Positions 1 to 6,918 of a DNA stretch of 64,000 nt are shown one piece after another; the first letter of the stretch is position 1, and every line of letters starts with the position of its first letter. Below the pieces are notes generated by a model. It was not told the DNA's origin. It did no database searches and saw only the letters and a list, made by a program, of their open reading frames with translations. Source of the stretch: Chitinophagales bacterium (GTDB lineage: Bacteria > Bacteroidota > Bacteroidia > Chitinophagales > CAIODY01). Location: positions 1 through 64,000 of the forward strand of contig CANGEV010000006.1 in the NCBI GenBank assembly GCA_947452995.1. The letters run 5' to 3'. Position numbers and translations under genes: made by a program.

Positions 1-10
1 AAAAGTGTCT

Positions 11-32
11 TGTCCTGAAAAAAGTGGACAGT
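11..32 (+). repeat. Left terminal inverted repeat of the IS
   Basis: The segment starts TGTCCTGAAAAAAGTGGACA. It matches the reverse complement of the right end at 1255-1277, except for one extra A in the A-run, a G/A difference, and the outermost base. Confidence 0.85.
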
Positions 33-46
33 GGTTTAGGATTTAT

Positions 47-892
47 TTACGAAGCAGCTGCATAAATTTCAGCAGGCACTTTAAGTTTTAACATCCAGTG
101 CGGACGTTTATTATTATAATTTTCCACTGCCTGTGCGACTGCTTTTTGTACCGCCGCAACATTAGCAAAGGTAGCATTTAATTTAAATTCTGCTTTCATG
201 ATACCATTGATTCTTTCTGCAACGGCATTTTGGTAGCAGTTACCTTTATCGGCCATACTGATCTCTGCGCCTTTTTGTGTTAAGAACGTTGTATAATGTG
301 GCGAACAATATTGACTTCCTCTATCCGAGTGATGGATCTTTGGAACGCCCTGTTTTAAGGCCATTTTAATAGCTTTAACACATCCCTCTAACTCCAGACT
401 ATGGTTTGCGTGATAACCTACAATTTTACGACTGTATAGGTCGGTTACAAAGGAGACATACGCAAAGCCTTGCTTCGTCCGGACATAAGTTATATCACTT
501 ACCCAAGCTTGATTCGGATGCTCTATGGCTAAACCTACTAACTTATTGTCGTAGATAGGTAATTGATGTCGACTATCAGTCGTAACAGCATACTTTCTAC
601 GACGTAAAATCAATAGTCGCTCTTCACGTAACAAGCTAAATAAGCGGTCGCGCCCTAAGGTATAGCCTTCCATTTTCAACTGAAGTAAATGGTGTAGTTT
701 TTTACCTCCAACACGTGGTAAATCATATCGAATATGAAGTACCTGCTCTAATGTCTTTTCTTGCTGCTGTTGCTTTCGTTGTTTTGCTACAGATGGTTTA
801 TAGTAGCCACTCCGTGCAAAGCCTACTATCCGACAGCTCGTGTTGACAGGGATACCTAGCGCAAGATTACTAACTACGACTTGTCTTCTACT
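47..892 (-). CDS. IS3-family transposase OrfB (DDE integrase core)
   Basis: This is the catalytic half of the transposase, which cuts and joins the IS ends. The frame is open from the A-run at 892 down to the stop at 47 (281 codons). The first conventional start in frame is TTG at 679, which would give 210 residues. Counted from that start, the DDE triad is D62 (in WVSDITY), D119 (in HHSDRGSQY) and E155 (in NAVAERING), with exactly 35 residues between D119 and E155. The stretch between 892 and 679 encodes the usual basic N-terminal region of IS3 OrfB. It is therefore probably made as an OrfAB fusion of about 397 residues by -1 frameshifting, not from an independent start. The frame contains no internal stop, so the element may still be active. 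Confidence 0.88.
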   Translation of the reverse strand, partial: SRRQVVVSNLALGIPVNTSCRIVGFARSGYYKPSVAKQRKQQQQEKTLEQVLHIRYDLPRVGGKKLHHLLQLKMEGYTLGRDRLFSLLREERLLILRRRKYAVTTDSRHQLPIYDNKLVGLAIEHPNQAWVSDITYVRTKQGFAYVSFVTDLYSRKIVGYHANHSLELEGCVKAIKMALKQGVPKIHHSDRGSQYCSPHYTTFLTQKGAEISMADKGNCYQNAVAERINGIMKAEFKLNATFANVAAVQKAVAQAVENYNNKRPHWMLKLKVPAEIYAAAS

Positions 893-1239
893 TTTTTTTT
901 AGCTTCCTTTTGATCAATGCCATAGATATTACAGGTTACTTCAAACATATGTTTGTACGTAATCTTTTCTACATAAGCGTCTGATAAGGCATTTTTAAGC
1001 TTTTTAATCTCTGCCTCTAAAGCTTTGAGACGGTCTTTTTCATTAGGGGTTTCCACGCGTATTGTTTTTAAAATGAGGGAAGTTTTACCAAATTTACGGA
1101 TCCAACTGTTAATAGTTGCACCTCCTGGGATACCGTAGCGCCTTTGTACCTCTAATTTACTTAAATTACTCGTTTCATACTTGTGAACTACCTCTCGTTT
1201 AAAGGCTTCACTGTAGCGTACATGTTTTCTTTCTTGCAT
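874..1239 (-). CDS. IS3-family OrfA (helix-turn-helix)
   Basis: A 121-residue protein with an N-terminal HTH_Tnp_1-type domain (KREVVHKYETSNLSKLEVQRR followed by SWIRKFG, residues about 14-50). A leucine-zipper-like helix rich in K/E/L covers about residues 65-95. OrfA binds the terminal repeats and, when fused to OrfB by frameshifting, targets the transposase. The last codons read through nine consecutive A (900-892). A slip of one base back at that run joins the frame to orfB. The start ATG at 1239 lies just inside the right terminal repeat, as is usual in this family. Confidence 0.88.
   Translation of the reverse strand: MQERKHVRYSEAFKREVVHKYETSNLSKLEVQRRYGIPGGATINSWIRKFGKTSLILKTIRVETPNEKDRLKALEAEIKKLKNALSDAYVEKITYKHMFEVTCNIYGIDQKEAKKKVEDKS
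892..900 (-). promoter_or_regulatory. Candidate programmed -1 frameshift site
   Basis: Nine consecutive A on the minus strand (A9 then G) lie at the end of orfA. Re-reading base 892 moves ribosomes from the orfA frame (stop at 874-876) into the orfB frame, which is then open to the stop at 47. IS3-family elements commonly shift on A-AAA-AAG-type heptamers. The site is inferred from frame geometry; no stimulatory structure was modelled. Confidence 0.7.
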
Positions 1240-1254
1240 GGTGAAAGGGTTTGT

Positions 1255-1277
1255 ACTGTCTACTTTTTTTCAGGACG
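1255..1277 (-). repeat. Right terminal inverted repeat of the IS
   Basis: On the plus strand it reads ACTGTCTAC, seven T, then CAGGAC. This is the inverted counterpart of the left end and marks where host sequence resumes, at about 1277. Confidence 0.85.
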
Positions 1278-1299
1278 TTACAAGAGTATACAAATACCG

Positions 1300-1734
1300 T
1301 TGACACAAGAGGAAAAGGCTTGCCTACGTAAGCGGAAGATACGTATTGCTGAGGTGGTTCGTCTAACGCAAGCGGAGATTGTTTTACTTTTAGAAGTAAG
1401 TCCGATGCGTGCTAAAGAGATTCATTCCTTTGCTACCTTACAACAACTACCTTCCATCGGCATTCGGTTTGTGGAGGATCTTCATTTTATGGGTATTTAT
1501 TGTTTAGAGGAATTACGGGGTAAGAATCCTGTTGCATTGTTAGATCAATATGAACGTATGAAAGGTGCTTGGTATGATCCGTGTTTGGAAGATCAGTTTC
1601 GCTTAATCGTTTATTTTGCGAATGGTGGTGCGCTAACGAAGCAGTGGTGGGACTTTACCGATGCGCGTAAAGCTTTCCGAATAAAGAATGGTTATCCGCT
1701 CGACCGCCCTAAAATAGGGGCGCATACGCTGTAG
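1300..1734 (+). CDS. Cdd1-like helix-hairpin-helix protein, 5' end displaced by IS
   Basis: The protein resembles the Cdd1 (pathogenicity locus) family of small helix-hairpin-helix proteins. An HhH-like stretch (LQQLPSIGIRFVEDLHFMGI) is followed by the characteristic block YDPCLEDQFRLIVYFANGG and WWDFTDARKAFR. Function in this family is poorly known; the HhH motif suggests nucleic-acid binding. The IS right end lies at about 1277, so the native promoter and probably the native ATG are lost or lie left of the window. The first in-frame candidate after the IS is TTG at 1300. The frame also runs back into the IS, with GTG at 1183 and ATG at 1222, so a hybrid protein could be made. The gene is probably damaged, although the conserved domain is intact. 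Confidence 0.7.
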   Translation: MTQEEKACLRKRKIRIAEVVRLTQAEIVLLLEVSPMRAKEIHSFATLQQLPSIGIRFVEDLHFMGIYCLEELRGKNPVALLDQYERMKGAWYDPCLEDQFRLIVYFANGGALTKQWWDFTDARKAFRIKNGYPLDRPKIGAHTL

Positions 1735-1839
1735 GATGTTTCGTCGCAGGAAGGCACAAACATACGTAAGTGCCTCCTTTGAGCGAATGTCTTTACAGAC
1801 TTTGGAGTAAAAAGTAAAAAGCAACTATATAAGCCACTC

Positions 1840-1871
1840 GATTACATTTCTGTACAAATGTAATCTTTTTT
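1840..1871 (+). terminator. Dyad with T-run after the HhH gene (terminator or operator)
   Basis: Perfect 10-bp arms, GATTACATTT (1840-1849) and AAATGTAATC (1856-1865), with a 6-base spacer that is itself near-symmetric, followed by six T. This fits an intrinsic terminator for the upstream gene. Because it also sits just before the XRE regulator, it could serve as that regulator's operator. Confidence 0.6.
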
Positions 1872-1928
1872 AACAAAGTAGGCATGAATGCTCATCAGCT
1901 CAAAGGAGTATTCCCCCTAATTTGGTGT

Positions 1929-2156
1929 ATGAAAAAGCGAGATGACAAGAAGGAGTTGAAGGATTTTGGTAAACAGGTTCGCGTCTGTCGACAGGAACAG
2001 GCCATGACGCAAAGTGCATTGGCCTATGAAATGGACGTGGAGATTAGCCAAATCAGTCGAATTGAACGCGGATTAATCAATCCCACTTTACTAACTATAA
2101 TCCGATTAGCAAGCGGATTACGGGTGAGCATTAGCAGGTTATTTGATTATGCCTAA
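1929..2156 (+). CDS. XRE-family helix-turn-helix regulator
   Basis: A small DNA-binding protein (75 residues from ATG 1929, or 90 from ATG 1884). The HTH_3/XRE fold covers nearly the whole protein: FGKQVRVCRQEQAMTQSALA, then the recognition helix region VEISQISRIERGLINPT. I prefer 1929 because the family normally starts a few residues before the first helix and the extra residues (hydrophobic, ending in WCM) do not look like XRE sequence. An AAAGGAG lies near 1901 but is too far upstream to decide. It has no partner gene of toxin type. The dyad at 1840-1865 just upstream is a plausible autoregulatory site. Confidence 0.8.
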   Translation: MKKRDDKKELKDFGKQVRVCRQEQAMTQSALAYEMDVEISQISRIERGLINPTLLTIIRLASGLRVSISRLFDYA

Positions 2157-2168
2157 TTGGCTAAACTA

Positions 2169-2198
2169 TTTGCTATTTATGAATAATTAGTACCTTTA
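2169..2198 (+). promoter_or_regulatory. Bacteroidota-type promoter for the 2220 gene
   Basis: TTTG at 2169-2172 and TACCTTTA at 2191-2198 are separated by 18 bases, close to the -33/-7 pattern TTTG...TAnnTTTG. The gene starts 21 bases further on. Confidence 0.5.
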
Positions 2199-2219
2199 GG
2201 TCGATCAAAAAACTAAACC

Positions 2220-2675
2220 ATGGAACACTTACATAATTTTCTTCGTTGGGCTGTATTAATCACCTTAATTGCATCTATCTATCGTGCTTATATTGGTTGG
2301 AAGAAAGGGCAAACGAATGCGAAGTTGGATAATTTATTATCAATACTTACAGTAAGTTTTGCTGACGTACAATTGTTACTAGGATTGGCTTTGTATATGA
2401 CCAAAGGTTGGTTAGGGATGCCGATGGCTGATTCGATGCATAATAATGTAACTCGTTTTTGGAAAGTAGAACATATCACAGGCATGTTGATCGCCATTGT
2501 GTTGTTACACATGGGTCGTGTTTTCTATAAAAAGAAAAACTGGGAAGAAGCTAAGCGTTACCAACGTTGGTTTATGTTCTTCCTAATTGCGTTTGTAATT
2601 ATTATGGCAACTATTCCTTGGCCATTCCGTGAAACTGGTATTGCTCGTGGTTGGTTTCCTGGAATGCCTGCTTAA
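2220..2675 (+). CDS. Conserved four-helix membrane protein
   Basis: A 151-residue integral membrane protein with four predicted helices, at about residues 8-24, 42-61, 88-106 and 119-135. Conserved-looking polar positions include H3 and H6 near the N-terminus, H90 (in VEHITGM) and H102 (in LLHMGRVFYKK). The histidines facing the helices resemble haem-ligating membrane proteins, but this is only a suggestion. I do not recognise a specific function. It lies alone between the XRE gene and a convergent NlpC/P60 gene, whose stop is 3 bases away, and it has its own promoter-like sequence. Confidence 0.75.
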   Translation: MEHLHNFLRWAVLITLIASIYRAYIGWKKGQTNAKLDNLLSILTVSFADVQLLLGLALYMTKGWLGMPMADSMHNNVTRFWKVEHITGMLIAIVLLHMGRVFYKKKNWEEAKRYQRWFMFFLIAFVIIMATIPWPFRETGIARGWFPGMPA

Positions 2676-2678
2676 CAC

Positions 2679-3593
2679 CTAGTGATTCGCATCTAAAGAG
2701 TCGCTATCTGGCTCTTCGATATGCATTGGAATGCTATCGTTTACTGGAGCGATAAAGGTTCCTGGTACTGTTGGCGGCGCACCAAAGCGATAGAAATACG
2801 ATTTATAATATGCCTCATTTAAATTCGAGATAATAACACCTGAATGTGTTGCTGCGTGGGCGAAATAACCATTTTGCAAGTAAATACCAACGTGTGAAAG
2901 GTAACGACCACGAATATTAAAGAAGACCAAATCACCTTCATGCGGCTCTCCTACGACTTGGCGACACTGCGGATATTGTGCTGTTGCACTACGCGCAAGA
3001 TCGACATTATAAATTGCCTTAAAAACACTTTTCACAAAGCCAGCACAATCTGTACCTGTTTTCGCCATCCCACCATAACGATACGGAACGCCGTACCATT
3101 GGTAGACTTGGTTGTATAAGTCTTGATTTTGAATGATGGACAGATTGATGTTACGTTTTGCGAGGAAGGTGTCTCTTAAAGTGATGTCTTTCTCTTGATA
3201 ATTGTAAGGCACATAGGGTTTGCTCGGGTAACGCTTTTTCTTTTTATACGTTGATTTTTTCTTCCCCTTATATGCAGTTTTTCCCTTCGATGTTGGATGA
3301 TGTGCTGTAGCCGCTCCTGGTTTTTTACCAGCAGTAGCGGTTGATTTATGGGCTGTGTTAGTCGAAGTATTTTTGTGTGGTGTACTTGTCTTTTTTGCTG
3401 TGCTGTGTTGTGCTGTATTTCCTTTCGGAGGTGGCTTATGTGGTGAAGAGCTCGTTTTTTTCGGAGCAGGTTTATGTGCTTGTCCGCTTGTTTTTTTGGC
3501 TACCGGCTTTTTTGTTTGTGCATAGCCATTGGAAACCCCTGCGAGGAGCAGCAGCACCAAAACTAAACGAACAAAGTGTTTTTCAAAATTCAT
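2679..3593 (-). CDS. Secreted NlpC/P60 (C40) peptidoglycan hydrolase
   Basis: A cell-wall cysteine peptidase that probably cleaves stem peptides. The signal peptide is residues 1-25 (VRLVLVLLLLAGVSNGYAQ). Residues about 27-125 form a Lys/Pro/Thr/His-rich low-complexity linker with repeated KKT, PHK and AHK motifs, likely wall-binding or a spacer. The NlpC/P60 domain spans about 160-272, with catalytic C183 (TDCAGF), H234 (SHVGIY) and H246 (FAHAATH) in the correct order. The C-terminal 30 residues are acidic and Pro-rich. A -7-like box, TACCTTCG (minus strand), is only 4 bases before the ATG, so the mRNA may be leaderless. The length of the basic linker is unusual for the family. Confidence 0.88.
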   Translation of the reverse strand: MNFEKHFVRLVLVLLLLAGVSNGYAQTKKPVAKKTSGQAHKPAPKKTSSSPHKPPPKGNTAQHSTAKKTSTPHKNTSTNTAHKSTATAGKKPGAATAHHPTSKGKTAYKGKKKSTYKKKKRYPSKPYVPYNYQEKDITLRDTFLAKRNINLSIIQNQDLYNQVYQWYGVPYRYGGMAKTGTDCAGFVKSVFKAIYNVDLARSATAQYPQCRQVVGEPHEGDLVFFNIRGRYLSHVGIYLQNGYFAHAATHSGVIISNLNEAYYKSYFYRFGAPPTVPGTFIAPVNDSIPMHIEEPDSDSLDANH

Positions 3594-3597
3594 GTCG

Positions 3598-3605
3598 CGA
3601 AGGTA
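3598..3605 (-). promoter_or_regulatory. -7 box of the NlpC/P60 gene
   Basis: TACCTTCG on the minus strand, ending 4 bases before the ATG. This implies a very short or absent leader. Confidence 0.45.
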
Positions 3606-3651
3606 CGATTAATCATCGGCAAGTAAATTGATAGAAATCATAATAAAAAAC

Positions 3652-3684
3652 AAACCCCGTCAAGCATTTACGCTGACGGGGTTT
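3652..3684 (-). terminator. Intrinsic terminator, copy 1 of an identical pair
   Basis: The hairpin AAACCCCGTC...GACGGGGTTT has inner AGC/GCT pairing and is followed on the minus strand by TTTTTTATTA. It ends the 3704-5353 gene. The same 33 bases recur at 5456-5488. Confidence 0.85.
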
Positions 3685-3703
3685 GAGATGAAAATATTTA
3701 AAA

Positions 3704-5353
3704 TTATTCCTTAATCCAGCGCGAGATATAATGCATAGTGCCTTTATTCATTTCGATTAAATAAACGCCAGCATTTAGTTCGTTCACTTCAATAGAAGTA
3801 TTGCTAGAGCTTACAGCACCTGTCATTAATTGTTGACCTTGCAAATTAAGGATGCGGTAAGCGCCTCCTATTAATTCTGAAGAATGGTAAACAATTATGT
3901 TTGTAGTTGCAGGATTTGGAGTGATATATAAACCTTTGGTACTAATCGTTTGATTAATGCCTAATACTTTGTTTACAGTAAGAATAGCAGGAGAAGAAGT
4001 GTCGCTACAACTAAAGCCAGTGATTTCGCAACGATAGAAATTGTTCGTCATCCCCACTACTGTATTGGATATAAATAAGCTGTCGTTATTTACACCGGAA
4101 TAATTTCCTCCATTGCTTAGGTTGACAAACCCTGATCCAGTGTTTTCTTGCCATTGGTACGTTGCATTGTTTACATTACTACGCGCCATGAAAAGCGCAT
4201 TGACACCTTCATTTACCGTTTGATTAACGGGCGCCTGCGTGAATGTCAGACAACTTACATGTAAAGGTGCTGCATTAGAAGTATCACCACAAAGTGAACC
4301 TGAAATGACGCAGCGGTAGGTATTATTATGCATCGAAACGAGCGTACCAGTAATAATAAGGGTATCATTATCAGCGCCGGTATAAGCACCACCGTTTGAT
4401 AGATTACTAAAACCACTGCCATTATTTTCTTGCCATTGATACGTTAAACCAGTTTGCGTAGCGCGAACAATATAACGAACAGTTGCTCCGGCAAATACGC
4501 TCGCTGTATTAGGTTGCTGACTTAATCCTGTACACTTTACTGTAAGCGTCGCTGTATTCGATGTTTCAACACAAGAAGTATCTGTAACTACGCAACGATA
4601 GGTATGATTATTCATGGCTTGTGAAGGCGCAGTAATCAATAAAGAATCGTCCGTAGCACCAGTATAGGCACCTCCATTAGAAACATTTGCAAAACCGGTA
4701 CCGGCATTTTCTTGCCATTGGTAGGTAGCAGTTTGACTATTTGAACTGGAGATAAATAAAGCGGAAGCAGCGCCTACAAATAGGTTCTGAGTAGTTGGTT
4801 GGGTTGTGATATTAAGTGGACACGTTTTTTCAGGATAAGTATGATTCCCTGTATAAGTATAGTCGCCTGAATCATCGGTGCCATTCCCATTGCATGCTAG
4901 ACCTGCGAAATAGAACGTCACATTACCTGTTCCTTTAGCTGGAGCGGTCCAATTGAAGGTGAATGTACCAGTTGGTTTTGGTGTTTTTTGAACGACATTC
5001 ACACGACCGCCAGAGCTAGCTGTTTTTGTATAAGTAGCATCTGTTATCACCATTGTACCGGTAGAAACATTAGAAGCATTTAAACTTATAACATCTACGC
5101 CAAAGCAGGTACGACCAGGATAGGTAACAGTAACAGTCATTGTATAAGTTGTCCCTGGTGTATAGCCAATAGCAGGAATGTTAGAACTGATGGCTACAGA
5201 ACCATTTACATTTCCGGCACCATGACAACTTGAGCAAGAAGATTCGCCTGCTCCGCCTGTACGGCCGGCACGACCATTCGAGCTTGCGTCAGTAGATTGC
5301 CAAATAATTAATCCTGCACAAAGGATAAAAAGAGAAGTTAAAATTTTCTTCAT
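3704..5353 (-). CDS. Secreted T9SS protein with CxxCH domain and three Ig-like repeats
   Basis: A large exported protein of 549 residues. The signal peptide is residues 1-23. A short region carries a CxxCH motif (C40, C43, H44; ESSCSSCHGAG) and leads into the beta-rich choice-of-anchor V-like domain (about 50-175). Next come three Ig-like repeats of about 93 residues, each with the signature YQWQEN-G-GF-N-S-GG-Y and a YRC core (about 180-460). The C-terminal 80 residues are a type A sorting domain (YITPNPATTNIIVYH ... VNELNAGVYLIEM ... ISRWIKE), so export should be by the type IX system to the cell surface. The CxxCH motif could bind haem, though one site in a mostly adhesive protein may be structural. 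An adhesin or surface-coat role is likely. Confidence 0.85.
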   Translation of the reverse strand: MKKILTSLFILCAGLIIWQSTDASSNGRAGRTGGAGESSCSSCHGAGNVNGSVAISSNIPAIGYTPGTTYTMTVTVTYPGRTCFGVDVISLNASNVSTGTMVITDATYTKTASSGGRVNVVQKTPKPTGTFTFNWTAPAKGTGNVTFYFAGLACNGNGTDDSGDYTYTGNHTYPEKTCPLNITTQPTTQNLFVGAASALFISSSNSQTATYQWQENAGTGFANVSNGGAYTGATDDSLLITAPSQAMNNHTYRCVVTDTSCVETSNTATLTVKCTGLSQQPNTASVFAGATVRYIVRATQTGLTYQWQENNGSGFSNLSNGGAYTGADNDTLIITGTLVSMHNNTYRCVISGSLCGDTSNAAPLHVSCLTFTQAPVNQTVNEGVNALFMARSNVNNATYQWQENTGSGFVNLSNGGNYSGVNNDSLFISNTVVGMTNNFYRCEITGFSCSDTSSPAILTVNKVLGINQTISTKGLYITPNPATTNIIVYHSSELIGGAYRILNLQGQQLMTGAVSSSNTSIEVNELNAGVYLIEMNKGTMHYISRWIKE

Positions 5354-5455
5354 GAATTAGGTGTTGTTGAACTTGTAAAATACAAATTATGTTTATCTGT
5401 TAAACAAGTAAGGGGTGAAAGCTTAGATTTTATGGATTAAAAGGCAGGAAATAAA

Positions 5456-5488
5456 AAACCCCGTCAAGCATTTACGCTGACGGGGTTT
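5456..5488 (-). terminator. Intrinsic terminator of yebC, copy 2 of an identical pair
   Basis: Base-for-base the same 33-bp hairpin as at 3652-3684. It is followed on the minus strand by a T-rich tract and lies 19 bases after the yebC stop codon. Confidence 0.85.
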
Positions 5489-5506
5489 CTATTAAGAATA
5501 AATAGC

Positions 5507-6220
5507 TTATTTCATGTTGTGGAATACTTGTTGAACGTCGTCATCTGCTTCCAATTTTTCAACTACGGCAAATATTTTTTCTGCGGTCGCTTCGTCTACG
5601 TCTACGAAGTTGTTTGGGATACGTTCTAACTCTGCGCTCACTAAAGGAAGATTGCGTTCTTCAATTGCTTTATTCATCTGGCCGAAGTCGGCGAAGGCAG
5701 TGTAGAAAATGATCAGACCTTCTTCTTCATCGAACATAAATTCTTCGCAACCGAAGTCGATTAATTCGAATTCCAATTCTTCTACGTTTGGAACTTCATT
5801 TTTTAATTTGAAAACGCCTTTACGTTCGAAGACGAAATCAAGAGAGCCAGATTTGCCTAAAGTAACTTCATTACGTGTGAAGATAGCGCGAACGTTAGCA
5901 ACGGTACGATTCGGGTTGTCGGTAGCCGTTTCAACGACGATACCAATACCCGCTGGTCCGATACCTTCATAGACCATTTCTTCATAGTTAGCCGAACCTT
6001 TTTCCGAAGCGCGTTTGATAGCTGCTTCGATATTCGCTTTCGGCATGTTAGCACCTTTCGCGTTTTTAATAATAGTACGCAATTTTGCATTGGAATCTGG
6101 ATCTGGTCCACCTGCCTTTACAGCGATAGCAATTTCCTTTCCAATACGTGTGAACGCCTTACCCAGACGATCCATACGTGCAAATATCTTGTGCTTACGT
6201 TTTTCGAATATACGACCCAT
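5507..6220 (-). CDS. YebC/PmpR-family protein
   Basis: A 237-residue member of the widely conserved YebC/TACO1 family, cytoplasmic proteins linked to translation of difficult sequences and, in some bacteria, to transcriptional control. The N-terminus contains the conserved KRKHKIFARMDRLGKAFTRI, followed by AIKRASEKGSANYEEMVYEG and GPAGIGIVVETATDNPNRT, which are family hallmarks. All three domains appear complete and the length is typical. The N-terminal stretch reads MGRIFEKRK where most bacterial members read MAGHSKWAN; this MGRxFExRK form is the variant I associate with Bacteroidota. It is transcribed alone, with a TATCTTCG box upstream and its own terminator. Confidence 0.92.
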   Translation of the reverse strand: MGRIFEKRKHKIFARMDRLGKAFTRIGKEIAIAVKAGGPDPDSNAKLRTIIKNAKGANMPKANIEAAIKRASEKGSANYEEMVYEGIGPAGIGIVVETATDNPNRTVANVRAIFTRNEVTLGKSGSLDFVFERKGVFKLKNEVPNVEELEFELIDFGCEEFMFDEEEGLIIFYTAFADFGQMNKAIEERNLPLVSAELERIPNNFVDVDEATAEKIFAVVEKLEADDDVQQVFHNMK

Positions 6221-6240
6221 AGTCTTGTTTGATTGAGATG

Positions 6241-6248
6241 CGAAGATA
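6241..6248 (-). promoter_or_regulatory. -7 box of yebC
   Basis: TATCTTCG on the minus strand, about 20 bases before the yebC start codon. Confidence 0.5.
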
Positions 6249-6315
6249 AGAAATAAATAGTGTTTCTGCTAAGGTGACTCTTTTCACTATTACCAAATTT
6301 TTGTATTTTAGCCGT

Positions 6316-6837
6316 GTGAAGCGCCTCGGAATACATACGGGCTTATGGAGTTTAATCTTGTTGATCGCCTTTTTTGCGCTTCAACTAATTCCTGCATTGT
6401 ATCAGCCAATTCATCAATTGATCTTTTTGAAACAACAAGAGGCTCTCTTTAAACTTGACGAAAGAAATCCAAGTTTAGAGTCGTTGAAAATGACACGCGA
6501 AATGTTCTCAAATCTTCAAGAAGAAGAAAAGGAGATTACGTGGAATGGAAAGCGATATGATATTAAATCTATCCAATATCACGATGGGATTGTTGAATTG
6601 ATTATAAAGCATGATAGTTTAGAGACGCAATTAAAAAGTATAGTTAGTATTATTCAAGGACAAAAGAGTGGTGATCCATCTTGCGTCAGTCATTCAGCTT
6701 TTTTTGCATTTTTTCATCAAACGATTGGAACGTATCATTTGATTCAGCCTCATCATACGGAAGAATGCCTATTACTAAGCTCTTTTTATCCTGCGACACA
6801 TAGCATGGTAATTATTGCACCGCCACCGCGAGGCTAA
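6316..6837 (+). CDS. Small membrane-anchored His-rich protein next to a TonB receptor
   Basis: The function is not recognised. From GTG 6316 it is 173 residues; an upstream ATG at 6274 would add 14 residues. One N-terminal hydrophobic segment (GLWSLILLIAFFALQLIPALY) probably anchors it in the inner membrane, leaving a periplasmic tail. The tail contains a charged region and, near the C-terminus, Cys and clustered His (CVSHSAFFAFFHQTIGTYHL, then QPHHTEEC). It ends in APPPRG. Clustered C/H residues, plus the receptor gene starting 82 bases downstream in the same direction, suggest metal sensing or binding linked to uptake, but this is inference. The GTG start is preferred because it places the hydrophobic segment close to the N-terminus. 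Confidence 0.6.
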   Translation: MKRLGIHTGLWSLILLIAFFALQLIPALYQPIHQLIFLKQQEALFKLDERNPSLESLKMTREMFSNLQEEEKEITWNGKRYDIKSIQYHDGIVELIIKHDSLETQLKSIVSIIQGQKSGDPSCVSHSAFFAFFHQTIGTYHLIQPHHTEECLLLSSFYPATHSMVIIAPPPRG

Positions 6838-6918
6838 CCCTCTTCTCTGTTATTTTATTTAACGCTGTTTCGGACACGGCGATTATGGTTTATTGTCCGT
6901 TTTAAACAAAACAAATTT

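Larger units (their letters stand above)
11..1277 (-). mobile_element. IS3-family insertion sequence
   Basis: A complete-looking IS of about 1.27 kb. Near-perfect terminal inverted repeats bound two minus-strand overlapping frames: orfA, a helix-turn-helix protein, and orfB, a DDE integrase-type transposase. A run of nine A residues sits at the junction. The layout (short orfA, longer orfB in the -1 frame, D-D-35-E core) is that of the IS3 family. The left end lies about 10 bases from the window start, and the right end abuts the start region of a helix-hairpin-helix gene. No convincing target-site duplication can be read, because only ten flanking bases are available on the left and the terminal bases of the repeats differ. 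Confidence 0.9.
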
